Part shown: piece after piece, positions 8,907-18,021 of the stretch
Numbering within the stretch: the stretch's first letter is position 1
Layout: each line of letters begins with the position of its first letter
Position numbers and translations under genes: made by a program
The notes under the pieces: generated by a model
The model's database searches: none
What the model was told of the DNA's origin: nothing
Seen by the model: the letters and a program-made list of their open reading frames with translations, nothing else
Assembly (NCBI RefSeq): GCF_900111885.1
Contig: NZ_FOKG01000001.1
Span: forward strand, 558,001 to 622,000
Reading direction: 5' to 3'
DNA from: Amycolatopsis marina
Lineage (GTDB): Bacteria > Actinomycetota > Actinomycetes > Mycobacteriales > Pseudonocardiaceae
DNA: 64,000 nucleotides

Positions 8907-10481
8907 GTGGAGGGTCGGCCCCGTTCAGGTGTCCGCACCCGTGGTGGGTCACTTGCACCCGGGGGCGTGGTCGGTGATGGCCGCTATCGTCTGCTCGCGC
9001 AGTTCGGCATCGACGAGCGAGCAGGCGCTCACCTGTGGCGGGCCCGCGACGGCCAGCTGCGCCGGGACGTCGCGCTGACCATGCTGGTCGGCGATCCGGC
9101 CGATGCGGAGGCGGCCCGGCAGGCGCGCCGCACGCTCGACCGTGCCGCCCATGCGGCCAAGTTCACCCACGGCGGCGTCGCCAGGGTCCTCGACGTGCTC
9201 AGTCTCGGCAACGGCATCACCTCCAGCGAGGGCCTGCTCGGGATCGTGGTCGCCGAGTGGACAAAGGGCAGTGACCTGGTGGACCTGGTCACGACGAAAC
9301 CGGCACCTCCCGCCATCGCGGCCCGAATGGTCCAGGCGCTGGCCGAGGCCGTGGAGACCGCCCACCAGTCGGGCCTCGTGCTGGGCATCGACCATCCCCA
9401 GCGGCTGCGACTCACCCCGGACGGCAAGCTCCGGCTCGCGTTTCCCGGCCCGCTGCCGGACGCGACCCTGCGCGATGACGTCAAGGCACTCGGCGCGGTC
9501 CTCTACCTGCTGCTCACCGGACGCTGGGCGCTCCCCGGCGGACCGCCGGCCATTCCCGCGGCGCCCCGCTCGCCGAGTGGTGCGGTGGTGCCCGCCCGCT
9601 CGCTGGAACCCCGCGTGCCCGCCGAACTCTCCGCACTGGCCGGCCGAACCATCGAGGACGGCGGCCACGGCGGTATCCGTACGGCATCGGCCATTCTGCG
9701 GGTACTGGACCAGGTCGCGGAGGCCGAGGAACGGACCCAGTTGATCCAGCAGGTCGGGTCGGAGGAACCGGACGACCGGGTCGACTCCGACGGTGGAATC
9801 TGGACCACGAAGAAGCCGGTCAAGGATGCGGCGCGGCGGCGCAAGCTCGCGCTGGGCGTCACCGTGCTCGTCGTGGCCGCCGTCGGCATCCTCGCCTGGC
9901 TGGGCATGATGGCCATCAGCTTCTTCCAGGACGATCCGGAATCCGGCGGTCCCCCGGTCAACGTCGCCGAGTCCACCACGTCCGCACCTCCCGCCGATAC
10001 CTCCGAGCCCGAGCCCCAACCGCCGCCGGAGGGTGCGGTCGGTGATCCGGTCACCCCGGCGAGCGTCGAGGTCTACAACCCCGAGGGTGTCGGCGACAAC
10101 GAGGGCCGGGCGGGCAACGCCGTGGACGGCGATCCCACGACCATCTGGCGAACCGACCAGTACCAGCAGCAACTGCCCGCGCTCAAGCCCGGCGTCGGCC
10201 TGATCGCCGGTTTCGAAGAGTCCATCAACCTGTCCAAGGTGCGGATCGAGGCCGACAGTCCCGGTACCAAGGTGGAGATCCTGGTCGCCGACAGCCCCGA
10301 CGCCGCGCTCGACGACACCCGGAAGGTGGGCGAGGCCGAGCTGAAGGGTGGTCAGGAGGAGATCAGCCTCGAGCAGCCGGTGCAGTCGCAGTACGTGATC
10401 GTCTGGATCACCAAGCTCTCCGGACCGGAGGGGAAGTTCGTCTCGGAGTTCGGTGAGCTGGCCTTTCTGCCCGCGAAGTAA
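8907..10481 (+). CDS. Membrane pseudokinase with extracellular C-terminal domain
   Basis: A 524-residue protein with a kinase-like domain (about residues 26-275), a transmembrane helix (about 312-338), a Pro/Glu/Thr linker and an extracellular C-terminal domain resembling a discoidin-type beta-sandwich (DGDPTTIWRTDQYQQQ and following). The kinase lacks the VAIK lysine (VALTML instead), the HRD aspartate (LGIDHPQRLRL) and a DFG motif, so it should not phosphorylate. It matches the pseudokinase half of mycobacterial MviN, known to recruit the FHA protein FhaA when phosphorylated by PknB. GTG start with a GGGAG site. It probably forms a regulatory complex with MurJ. Confidence 0.85.
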   Translation: MEGRPRSGVRTRGGSLAPGGVVGDGRYRLLAQFGIDERAGAHLWRARDGQLRRDVALTMLVGDPADAEAARQARRTLDRAAHAAKFTHGGVARVLDVLSLGNGITSSEGLLGIVVAEWTKGSDLVDLVTTKPAPPAIAARMVQALAEAVETAHQSGLVLGIDHPQRLRLTPDGKLRLAFPGPLPDATLRDDVKALGAVLYLLLTGRWALPGGPPAIPAAPRSPSGAVVPARSLEPRVPAELSALAGRTIEDGGHGGIRTASAILRVLDQVAEAEERTQLIQQVGSEEPDDRVDSDGGIWTTKKPVKDAARRRKLALGVTVLVVAAVGILAWLGMMAISFFQDDPESGGPPVNVAESTTSAPPADTSEPEPQPPPEGAVGDPVTPASVEVYNPEGVGDNEGRAGNAVDGDPTTIWRTDQYQQQLPALKPGVGLIAGFEESINLSKVRIEADSPGTKVEILVADSPDAALDDTRKVGEAELKGGQEEISLEQPVQSQYVIVWITKLSGPEGKFVSEFGELAFLPAK

Positions 10482-10486
10482 AGCCG

Positions 10487-10513
10487 GATCACCCCACCTC
10501 GGCCTGGGGGATC
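10487..10513. terminator. Possible weak hairpin between pseudokinase and sigM
   Basis: GATCACCCC pairs imperfectly with GGGGGATC across a 10-base loop in the short gap before sigM. No T-run follows, so it may be a weak terminator or a regulatory hairpin. Confidence 0.3.
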
Positions 10514-10544
10514 GTGACCGTCCCGGGTTAGTAGTCTCTTCCGA

Positions 10545-11150
10545 GTGACCGCAGCCGCACCCACGGACGCCGACCTCATCGCGGCACATGCCGCAGGCGA
10601 TCCGCACGCATTCAGCGAACTGGTCCGCAGACACCGCGACCGGATGTGGGCCGTTGCCCTCCGTACGGTGCGGGATCCGGAGGAGGCCGCGGACGCACTG
10701 CAGGACGCCTTCATCTCCGCCTACCGCGCCGCGGGGAAGTTCCGTGCCGAGTCCCAGGTCACCACCTGGCTGCACCGGATCGTGGTGAACGCCTGCCTCG
10801 ACCGCATCCGCAGGCGCCAGGCGCGGCCCACCGTGCCGTTGCCCGAGACCGGGCACAACGAACCCGCCGTGGTGCGCGACTCCATGGCCGAACGGGAGAC
10901 GACCCTGGTGGTCCGCGCGGCACTGGACCAGCTCCCCGAGGACCAGCGTGCTCCGATCGTGCTGGTGGACGTCGAGGGATACTCGGTGGCCGAGACGGCG
11001 AAGTTGCTGGACATCGCCGAGGGAACGGTGAAGAGCCGCTGTGCACGGGGGCGCGCCAAACTCGCGAAGGTTCTCGGCCATCTGCGGAACCCGGACACCG
11101 ACGGCGACGTCCCAACTCACGAAAGCAAACGGAGCGGGGAGGGACGATGA
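10545..11150 (+). CDS. sigM: ECF RNA polymerase sigma factor SigM
   Basis: A 201-residue extracytoplasmic-function sigma factor. Region 2 spans about residues 20-95 (FSELVRRHRDRMWAVALRTV, then DALQDAFISAYRAAG) and region 4 about 120-180 with the helix-turn-helix YSVAETAKLLDIAEGTVKSR. The place after murJ and before trxB matches SigM of mycobacteria. GTG start. Its stop overlaps the start of the downstream membrane protein by four bases (ATGA), the usual translational coupling of a sigma factor to its anti-sigma factor. Confidence 0.93.
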   Translation: MTAAAPTDADLIAAHAAGDPHAFSELVRRHRDRMWAVALRTVRDPEEAADALQDAFISAYRAAGKFRAESQVTTWLHRIVVNACLDRIRRRQARPTVPLPETGHNEPAVVRDSMAERETTLVVRAALDQLPEDQRAPIVLVDVEGYSVAETAKLLDIAEGTVKSRCARGRAKLAKVLGHLRNPDTDGDVPTHESKRSGEGR

Positions 11151-11944
11151 CGGACGAGAGCCGGGGGATCGGTGGCACCGTCGGCCCGCCATGGTCTGTC
11201 GACCTGCTCGCCGACCTGCACGGGGGAGTGCTGGACGACGCGGAGGCGAACCGGCTGTGGCCACAGGTGAACGCCGACCCGGAGGCAAGAGCGGTACTCG
11301 ACGCGCTCGACTCCACGGTCGCCGATCTCGGTGCGCTCCCGATGGAGCCGGTGGCCCCGATGCCTCCCGAGGTGGCGGCCAGGATCGACGCGGCACTGAC
11401 GGCTGAGGTCTCCCGGACAGGTCAGTCGGCACAGCCGGGTGAGTCCGGCGTCGCACCGGTGGTGAGCCTCGACGCGGCTCGGCGCAAGCGCAACCGGATG
11501 CTCGGCTGGGGCGGGGGTCTGCTGACCGCTGCCGCGGCAGCCGTCGCAGCGGTCGCGATCATCGTGCCGAACGGGAGCCAGCCGGACGGCGGGCAGCCGG
11601 CCGCCGCGCCTCCTACGGACGGTGCGTCGAGTACCCCGCCGTTGTCCCTGCGCAGCGAAGGCGGCCTCGGTCCGGCCCTCGGCGAGATCAGCGGCGTCCG
11701 GGACTTCGGGCCACTGGGCGACCAGCAGCGACTCGATGTGTGCCTCGAAGCCGCTGGCATCGATCCCGACGTCAAACCCGCGGGCGTGCGACCGGTCACC
11801 CTCGACGGCCGGGAAGCGGTGCTGGTGCTCTACCCGACGGGCGAACTCGCCCAGTTCCGGATGGTCGCCTTCGCCCCGGACTGCGGGCCGGGCAACCCGG
11901 AGCTGCTGCTCGACAAGACCGTCGGCAAGGGCGCGGGCGGCTGA
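11147..11944 (+). CDS. Anti-sigma-M factor-like membrane protein
   Basis: A 265-residue protein coupled to sigM by an ATGA overlap. The cytoplasmic N-terminal half (about 1-115, with WSVDLLADLHGGVLDD at 17-32) resembles the anti-sigma domain; a transmembrane helix (GGGLLTAAAAAVAAVAIIV) follows near residue 123, then an extracytoplasmic domain with two cysteines (DVCLEAAGI and FAPDCGPG). No HxxxCxxC zinc motif is visible. By position it is the counterpart of mycobacterial RsmA, and it should hold SigM inactive at the membrane. Confidence 0.82.
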   Translation: MTDESRGIGGTVGPPWSVDLLADLHGGVLDDAEANRLWPQVNADPEARAVLDALDSTVADLGALPMEPVAPMPPEVAARIDAALTAEVSRTGQSAQPGESGVAPVVSLDAARRKRNRMLGWGGGLLTAAAAAVAAVAIIVPNGSQPDGGQPAAAPPTDGASSTPPLSLRSEGGLGPALGEISGVRDFGPLGDQQRLDVCLEAAGIDPDVKPAGVRPVTLDGREAVLVLYPTGELAQFRMVAFAPDCGPGNPELLLDKTVGKGAGG

Positions 11945-12158
11945 CGGGGCAGCCGAGAAGACCAACACGAAAGGCCATCCGCGAACCCGTTTGCCGAAGG
12001 CACGCTATCTCGGCGGCATGGCGCCCATCGACATCAACGTCAACCGCTCTGGGAAAAGAGTGCTCTGGCGACGTGATCGCGTCACGGGTTCTCAAAAAGA
12101 CACTGGCGGCTGACGGGGCAACTCGTCCTGCATAGTCGGGCGTTCCCCCGGTCACCCC

Positions 12159-12185
12159 GGGAACACAACGACCTGCGATCGTGTT
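12159..12185 (+). promoter_or_regulatory. SigR/SigH-type promoter of trxB-trxA
   Basis: GGGAAC at 12159-12164 followed by GTT at 12183-12185 gives GGAAC-N18-GTT. This agrees closely with the GGAAT-N18-GTT consensus known for the thiol-oxidative-stress sigma factor SigR (SigH in mycobacteria), whose classical target is trxBA. The -10 lies 33 bases before the trxB start. Confidence 0.6.
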
Positions 12186-12218
12186 GACGGTGGTAGTCAC
12201 GACGAGCGGAGGTCACGG

Positions 12219-13217
12219 GTGGCTGCAGAGGAAGTTCGGAACCTGATCATCGTGGGGTCCGGTCCCGCCGGATACACGGCGGCCGTGTACGCCGCACGCG
12301 CACAACTCGAGCCGTTGGTGTTCGAGGGCTCGCAGTTCGGCGGCGCGCTGATGACGACGACCGAGGTGGAGAACTACCCCGGTTTCCGGGAAGGGATCCA
12401 GGGTCCCGACCTGATGGAGGAGATGCGGGCCCAGGCCAAGAACTTCGGCGCCGAGCTGCGCGCCGAGGACGTCGAGGAGCTCGACCTCACCGGCGACATC
12501 AAGTACGTGTCCGTGAACGGGCAGCGCTACATGGCCCGCGCGGTCATCCTGGCCATGGGGGCTGCCGCCCGCTATCTGAACGTGCCTGGTGAGCAGGAAC
12601 ACCTCGGCCGCGGTGTCTCGTCCTGCGCGACCTGCGACGGCTTCTTCTTCCGCGACCACGACATCGCGGTCGCGGGTGGCGGGGACTCCGCGATGGAGGA
12701 GGCCACCTTCCTGACCAAGTTCGCCCGCAGTGTCACCATCGTGCACCGCAGGGACGAGTTCCGGGCCTCGAAGATCATGCTGGAGCGGGCGCGGGCGAAC
12801 GAGAAGATTCGCTGGCGGACGAACGCGCAGATCACCGAGGTGCGCGGCGACGGGACCGTCAAGGGCCTGACGTTGCGCGACACGAAGACCGGCGACGAGT
12901 CCACGCTCGACATCACCGGGTTCTTCGTGGCGATCGGGCACGATCCGCGCAGCCAGCTCGTGCGCGGGCAGGTGGACCTCGACGACTCGGGCTACGTGCT
13001 GACCAGGGACCGCAGCACCTACACGAACCTGGACGGCGTGTTCGCCGCGGGCGATCTGGTGGACCACACCTACCGGCAGGCCATCACGGCGGCCGGCTCC
13101 GGCTGCGCCGCCGCGATCGACGCCGAGCGCTGGCTCGCCGAGAACGCTGTGACCGAGCAGGCGCACGAGGCGCCCGAGCTGGTCGGCGGCGGATACGCCG
13201 CCAGTCCGGCGAGCTGA
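12219..13217 (+). CDS. trxB: Thioredoxin reductase
   Basis: An NADPH- and FAD-dependent enzyme that reduces thioredoxin. The 332-residue protein has the FAD-binding GSGPAG (residues 13-18), the redox pair CATC at 136-139, the NADPH-binding [12 protein letters not shown] and the late FAD motif [15 protein letters not shown]. The length fits the low-molecular-weight bacterial class. Start GTG at 12219 behind GGAGGT. It lies just downstream of a SigR-type promoter and 41 bases before trxA. Confidence 0.97.
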   Translation: MAAEEVRNLIIVGSGPAGYTAAVYAARAQLEPLVFEGSQFGGALMTTTEVENYPGFREGIQGPDLMEEMRAQAKNFGAELRAEDVEELDLTGDIKYVSVNGQRYMARAVILAMGAAARYLNVPGEQEHLGRGVSSCATCDGFFFRDHDIAVAGGGDSAMEEATFLTKFARSVTIVHRRDEFRASKIMLERARANEKIRWRTNAQITEVRGDGTVKGLTLRDTKTGDESTLDITGFFVAIGHDPRSQLVRGQVDLDDSGYVLTRDRSTYTNLDGVFAAGDLVDHTYRQAITAAGSGCAAAIDAERWLAENAVTEQAHEAPELVGGGYAASPAS

Positions 13218-13258
13218 CCCGCCTGCCCGACCAACTTCCACAGATGAGGAGACAGACA

Positions 13259-13585
13259 ATGACCGCACCCGTGAAGGTGACCGACGCCAGCTTCGCCGAT
13301 GACGTCCTGACCAGCGAAAAGCCGGTTCTGGTCGACTTCTGGGCGACCTGGTGCGGCCCCTGCAAGATGGTCGCGCCGGTCCTCGAGGAGATCGCGTCCG
13401 AGCACGGCGAGAAGCTGACCATCGCGAAGCTCGACATCGACGAGAACCCGAACACCGCCCGTGACTACCAGGTGATGTCCATCCCGACACTGATCCTGTT
13501 CCAGGGTGGCAAGCCGGTGAAGCAGATCGTCGGCGCCAAGCCGAAGGCGGCGCTGCTCTCGGATCTCTCCGACGTCATCGGCTGA
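13259..13585 (+). CDS. trxA: Thioredoxin
   Basis: A 108-residue cytoplasmic dithiol reductant with the classical active site WCGPC (Cys32 and Cys35) and the cis-proline motif SIPTLILF. I chose the ATG at 13259 because GAGGAG sits at the right distance; an in-frame ATG 15 bases upstream would absorb the ribosome site. It is cotranscribed with trxB, and a strong hairpin terminator follows. Confidence 0.96.
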   Translation: MTAPVKVTDASFADDVLTSEKPVLVDFWATWCGPCKMVAPVLEEIASEHGEKLTIAKLDIDENPNTARDYQVMSIPTLILFQGGKPVKQIVGAKPKAALLSDLSDVIG

Positions 13586-13605
13586 TTTCGCCCGGCAGGA
13601 CAACC

Positions 13606-13648
13606 GAAACCCGGGGGCGTGCGTCTATATACGCGGCTCCCGGGTTTC
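13606..13648 (+). terminator. Hairpin terminator after trxA
   Basis: GAAACCCGGG at 13606-13615 pairs with CCCGGGTTTC at 13639-13648, 20 bases after the trxA stop. No long T-run follows, as is common in actinobacteria. Confidence 0.75.
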
Positions 13649-13870
13649 GCTCGTTCGGCGTGCAGCGCCGAACCTTCGTCACCCAGCGCGTCCCAGCAGG
13701 TCACGTCCTGTGCACGGACTACCCGCCGGTGACGTGGGGTGCTGCACAGACCGGCCCTGCGCGCTCACCGAGAGTTCGCAGGGCACAATAGAACCCCGGG
13801 TTCGCCCCGGGACCAGACAGCCGCATCGCATCGAGTACGCCATCGGTGCCCAAGGAAGAGCGAGGAGTGC

Positions 13871-15016
13871 ATGCGGGTACTCCGCCGCGGTGACGCCGGA
13901 CCGGACGTCTCCGAGATCAGGTCCATGCTCGCCGCACTGGATCTGCTCCCGCCCGCGAATGGGGCCAATGGTTACGGGTCCTTCGATTCCGCCGTGGAAC
14001 ACGCCGTGCGCGCGTTCCAGCAGCGTCGAGGCCTGATCACCGACGGCATCGTGGGTCCGGCGACCTACCGCGCCCTGCGGGGCGCCAACTACCACCTCGG
14101 CAGCCGCCCGCTGGCGTACCTCATCTCGGCGCCGGTCAACGGTGACGACGTCTTCGCCTTGCAGGACCGGCTCACCGAACTGGGCTACGACGCGGGCCGT
14201 CCGGACGGTGTGTTCGGTCCGCAGACCGAGCACGGACTGCGGAACTTCCAGCGGGACTACGGCCTCGTGGTGGACGGGATCTGTGGCGCGGCCGTCGTCC
14301 GCGCGCTCAGCCAGCTCTCCCCGAGGGCCAGGGGTGGCAGGCCGGTCTTCCTCCGGGAACAGGAGCAGGTGCGCAGGGCAGGTCCGCGGCTGCGCGGCAA
14401 GCGCATCGTCATCGACCCCGGACACGGGGGCTCCGACGCCGGTATCGAGGTCCACGGCCTGCGTGAGGCCGACATCGTCTGGGACCTGGCGCGCAGGCTC
14501 GAAGGCAGGATGAAGGCCACCGGTATGGAGGCACTGATCTCCCGAGGGCCGTCGCACGGTCCCGCGGAAGCTGATCGAGCAGCGTTCGCCAACGAGGCCG
14601 GAGCCGACCTCTTCCTTTCCCTGCACAACGACCAGAACTCCTCGCCGGACGCGCAGGGCGTCGCGAGCTTCCACTTCGGCAATGGTTACGGCACGACGTC
14701 CACCGTCGGCGAGTTGCTGGCCGGCTTCATCCAGCGGGAACTGGCCGCCCGCACCGGCCTGCTGGACTGCCGCACACATCCGAAGACGTGGGAGATCCTG
14801 CGACTCACCCGCTGTCCGGCAGTGCGGATCGAGATCGGCTACCTGACCAACCCCGGCGACCGGCGCAGGCTGGCCGACCCGGCGTTCCGGGACGTCGTGG
14901 CCGAGGGCATCCTCATCGCGGTGAAGCGGCTGTACCTGCTCGGTGAGGGAGACCAGCCGACCGGGACGTTCACCTTCGCTGACGTGCTCGCCCACGAACT
15001 CGCCAGGGCGGAGTAG
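13871..15016 (+). CDS. cwlM: CwlM-like peptidoglycan-binding amidase-family protein
   Basis: A 381-residue protein with two peptidoglycan-binding repeats (about 5-65 and 90-150; the second contains RPDGVFGPQTEHGLRNFQ) and an Amidase_3 domain from about residue 178 (RIVIDPGHGG). The expected zinc ligands and catalytic acid are visible: His in DPGHGG, Glu in LREADIVW, His in SLHND and Glu in VRIEIGYLT. In mycobacteria this gene downstream of trxA is CwlM, an essential cytoplasmic activator of MurA controlled by PknB. No signal peptide is seen, which agrees with that role. Start ATG at 13871 behind GAGGAG. Confidence 0.9.
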   Translation: MRVLRRGDAGPDVSEIRSMLAALDLLPPANGANGYGSFDSAVEHAVRAFQQRRGLITDGIVGPATYRALRGANYHLGSRPLAYLISAPVNGDDVFALQDRLTELGYDAGRPDGVFGPQTEHGLRNFQRDYGLVVDGICGAAVVRALSQLSPRARGGRPVFLREQEQVRRAGPRLRGKRIVIDPGHGGSDAGIEVHGLREADIVWDLARRLEGRMKATGMEALISRGPSHGPAEADRAAFANEAGADLFLSLHNDQNSSPDAQGVASFHFGNGYGTTSTVGELLAGFIQRELAARTGLLDCRTHPKTWEILRLTRCPAVRIEIGYLTNPGDRRRLADPAFRDVVAEGILIAVKRLYLLGEGDQPTGTFTFADVLAHELARAE

Positions 15017-15042
15017 GGCCGCGGGCCCTGGTGGGAGTCCGC

Positions 15043-15499
15043 TCAACGCCCTCGCACACCTGACTCGCCAGCCGAGAGCTGCCTGGTCTGCTGGCGCAGC
15101 ACCTCGATGGTGCGCAGCACGTAGTCCTCGATGACCCGCACTCGTCGTAGCGCCCCATCACCGCGTTCATCGCCGTGCCGAGTTCCGCGAACGCATCGGC
15201 GACCTGGCCCGTCCCGCCCGGGATCGCGGTGATCAGCACGCGCCTGCGGTCAGCGGGATCGGGTTCCCTGCGCACCAGCCGGGCCCGTTCGAGGCGGTCG
15301 ACCATGCCGGTCACCGCGCCGGGGGTCAACCCGATCTCCCTGGCGACGGCGCCCGCCGCTGTTGGCCCCTCCCGCGCGATGAACGCCAGCGCCCGCTGGT
15401 CGACCGCGCTCACCCCCAGGTGTGTGCCCACAGCCTCGTGGAAGGCCACCACGCGTCCATGAAGACGTCGTGGTCCGCCGAGGGGCGCCTGGCGCTCAC
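15043..15499 (-). pseudogene. MarR-family regulator, frameshifted twice
   Basis: The winged-helix core is clear in one frame (VSAVDQRALAFIAREG, AREIGLTPGAVTGMVDRLER, DRRRVLITAI), but the C-terminal helix continues in another frame (VIEDYVLRTIEVLRQQTRQL, ending at 15043). The N-terminus (SARRPSADHDVFMD) also joins the core only by a frame change near 15455. So there are at least two one-base shifts in about 450 bp. Either the gene is dead or there are sequencing errors; the damaged neighbour favours decay. Confidence 0.6.
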
Positions 15500-15726
15500 C
15501 GCGCCCCGCTGGGCCTTTCGGTGTTACTGGCGCCACCTTCCGCTGATCGGTGGCCTGTCACTGCTGCCCCGTCGGCGGGCTGTTGCCGGAGTCGGCGCGG
15601 CAGGGCTACCTCGCCGCACTGTTGTTCGTGAAGAACCCGACGATCATCGCGTTCACGTTCGTCTGGATGGTCGGCGTACTCAGGCAGCTGCTGCTTTCCG
15701 GCGCACGGGATCGGGCAGGGGCTTAG
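15459..15726 (+). pseudogene. Remnant of a small actinobacterial membrane protein
   Basis: An N-terminal piece starting at ATG 15459 (LALTAPRWAFRCYWRHLPLI, then GGLSLLP) is followed in another frame by a C-terminal piece ending at 15726 (GYLAALLFVKNPTIIAFTFV, then WMVGVLRQLLL). The middle of the protein is missing. It looks like a multi-helix membrane protein gene that suffered an internal deletion with frame loss. It overlaps the start of the opposite, broken MarR gene. Confidence 0.5.
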
Positions 15727-16424
15727 GCGCGGGTGATGCTCGGCTCCGCCGTGGTGACCGCCACCTGCCCCAGCAGCTTCTCCAGTGCCGCCTCGACGTC
15801 TTCCTTCCAGGAGATCGCCGAACGGAGCTCTAACCGCAGCCTCGGCCAGCGCGGGTGCGGACGCACGGTCTTGAACCCGACGCTCTGCAGGAACTGGGCG
15901 GGCAGCACGCACCTGTGCCCCTCGCCACCGTCGTCCCCGTCCGCGGTGTCGGCAGCGCTCGCGGTGCCGGCGTCGTCGGTGCTGGATTCGATCGGGGCGC
16001 CCCTCGTGTCACCGAAGGCCTCGATCGCTCGCACGCCACGCTTGGTGAGGTCCTTGGCCACCGCCTGCACGAGCACTCGGCCGATACCGCCGCCGCGGAA
16101 CTCCGGCAGCACGTTGAACGAGGTCAGCAGGACCGCGTCCGGGCTGGGCGGGGACGTCGGAAATGCGCTCGCCCTCGGTACGGCGGTCGGCGGCGCGTAG
16201 AGGACGAAACCGACCGGCAGGTTGTCGCTGAAGATCATCCGGCCGCACGAGCCCCACTCGAGCAGCACCGCGGAGACCCAGGCCTCCTTCTCCACCTCGG
16301 TCTCGCCGAACTCCTCGGCCTGCGCCCGCAGATGGGGCGCGAGCTCCCAGTACACGCAGCGCCGGCAGTGCCGGGGCAACTGCTCCAGGTTGTCCAGTGT
16401 GACGCCCACGATGCGTCGCGACAC
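15723..16424 (-). CDS. GNAT-family N-acetyltransferase
   Basis: A 233-residue protein. An N-terminal region with CRRCVYWE precedes a GNAT fold whose acetyl-CoA motif A reads VLPEFRGGGIGRVLVQAVA. An acidic insertion (about residues 165-180, rich in D, A and T) and a C-terminal tail follow. It matches the conserved GNAT gene between cwlM and parB in mycobacteria. I chose GTG at 16424 because AGGGAGG lies just upstream; the frame stays open further, but without similarity. Substrate unknown. It runs opposite to the aminotransferase. Confidence 0.82.
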   Translation of the reverse strand: MSRRIVGVTLDNLEQLPRHCRRCVYWELAPHLRAQAEEFGETEVEKEAWVSAVLLEWGSCGRMIFSDNLPVGFVLYAPPTAVPRASAFPTSPPSPDAVLLTSFNVLPEFRGGGIGRVLVQAVAKDLTKRGVRAIEAFGDTRGAPIESSTDDAGTASAADTADGDDGGEGHRCVLPAQFLQSVGFKTVRPHPRWPRLRLELRSAISWKEDVEAALEKLLGQVAVTTAEPSITRA

Positions 16425-16590
16425 CCCTGACCTCCCTGGCTGCTGTGATCCTCGCAAGCGCCGCGAGGGCGCAGGACGAGGATATGCCGATGTGACGAGC
16501 GTCGAAAGGCCGGGAGTCCTACAACACCCTCCGGTTACACTCGTCGGAACTACCTTCCGGTAGCCATCCGCCACCTGACCAGCTTGCGAT

Positions 16591-17940
16591 GTGTCGATGA
16601 CTGACTCCTCAGAGCTCGAGCCCGGGACGGCCGGCGCTGCGCCGGCCCAGTCCGGGCACCACAACCTCGATCCGCACCTCAACCGCTACGCCGCGCGTAC
16701 CGCGGGGATGACGGCGTCGGAGATCCGAGCGTTGTTCGCGGTGGCGAGCAGGCCGGAGGTCGTCTCACTCGCCGGCGGCATGCCGAATCTCGCAGCCCTG
16801 CCGCTGGACACGCTGTCCACGCAGATGGCCGAACTCATCGCCGAGGACGGGCTCGTCGCCCTGCAGTACGGCTCCGCGCACGGCGTGCCCGCGCTGCGCG
16901 AGCAGATCTGCGAGGTCATGGCGATGGAGGGCATCTCGGCCCACCCCGACGACGTCGTGGTTACCGTGGGCTCGCAGATGGGCCTGGACATGGTCACCCG
17001 GCTGTTCTGCGACCCGGGCGACGTGGTCATCGCCGAGGGTCCGTCCTACGTCGGCGCGCTCGGCTCCTTCGCGGCGTACCAGGCCCAGGTCGTGCACGTC
17101 GCGATGGACGAGAACGGCCTCGACCCCGCTGGGCTGACCGAGGCGCTCACCCAGGCCGGCAGGCAGGGCAAACGGGTCAAGTTCCTCTACACGATCCCGA
17201 ACTTCCACAACCCCGCCGGCGTCACGCTCGCGGTGAACCGTCGCGCCGAGATCCTGGAGATCTGCGCCCGGCACGGCGTGCTGGTGGTGGAGGACAACCC
17301 CTACGGTCTGCTCGGCTTCGACGGGCAGACCTACCCGGCGTTGCGCGCCAGCGACCCGGACAACGTGGTGTACCTCGGCTCGTTCTCCAAGACGTTCGCC
17401 TCCGGCCTGCGCGTCGGCTGGGTACTGGCACCGCACGCCGTCAAGGAGAAGTTGGTGCTCGCGGCCGAGTCGGCCACACTGTGCCCGCCGACGCTGAACC
17501 AGCTTGTCGTGTCGCGCTACCTCGCCACGCACGACTGGAAGGGACAGATCAAGACCTTCCGCGAGAACTACCGGGAGCGCAGGGACGCGATCATCGGCGC
17601 GCTGGAGCAGCACATGCCAGCCGGCTGCAGCTGGACGAAGCCGGACGGCGGCTTCTACGTCTGGGTCACGGTTCCCGAAGGTGTCGACACCAAGGCCATG
17701 TTGCCGCGAGCGGTGACCGCCCGGGTCGCGTACGCCTCGGGCACGGGCTTCTACGCCGACGGTTTCGGCAGCAGGCAGATGCGGTTGTCGTACTGCTACC
17801 CGACACCGGAGCGCATCCGGGAGGGGGTCCGGCGACTGGCCAGCGTCCTGGAGTCCGAAATGGACCTCATGCGCACGTTCGGTAACGTAACCACCCGTGC
17901 GGTGTCGGGACCACAGTCGCCGTCACCGGACACGGCGTGA
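16591..17940 (+). CDS. PLP-dependent class I aminotransferase (2-aminoadipate type)
   Basis: A 449-residue fold-type I aminotransferase. The catalytic lysine sits in GSFSKTFASGLRVGWV, the Asn/Asp pair in VEDNPYG, and the N-terminal RTAGMTASEIRALFAVAS is typical of the LysN/MocR-like aminotransferases that lack the GntR helix-turn-helix. It probably transaminates 2-aminoadipate or another amino acid; the substrate is not decided by sequence. GTG at 16591 or ATG at 16597 could start it, and neither has a strong ribosome site. Confidence 0.88.
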   Translation: MSMTDSSELEPGTAGAAPAQSGHHNLDPHLNRYAARTAGMTASEIRALFAVASRPEVVSLAGGMPNLAALPLDTLSTQMAELIAEDGLVALQYGSAHGVPALREQICEVMAMEGISAHPDDVVVTVGSQMGLDMVTRLFCDPGDVVIAEGPSYVGALGSFAAYQAQVVHVAMDENGLDPAGLTEALTQAGRQGKRVKFLYTIPNFHNPAGVTLAVNRRAEILEICARHGVLVVEDNPYGLLGFDGQTYPALRASDPDNVVYLGSFSKTFASGLRVGWVLAPHAVKEKLVLAAESATLCPPTLNQLVVSRYLATHDWKGQIKTFRENYRERRDAIIGALEQHMPAGCSWTKPDGGFYVWVTVPEGVDTKAMLPRAVTARVAYASGTGFYADGFGSRQMRLSYCYPTPERIREGVRRLASVLESEMDLMRTFGNVTTRAVSGPQSPSPDTA

Positions 17941-18021
17941 TTCACCTGCAGGAACCGCGAAAGCGGAGATCAGCTCTGTCCTGATCGGACAGTACGCAGC
18001 AAGATCGAAGGAGACCCACCT

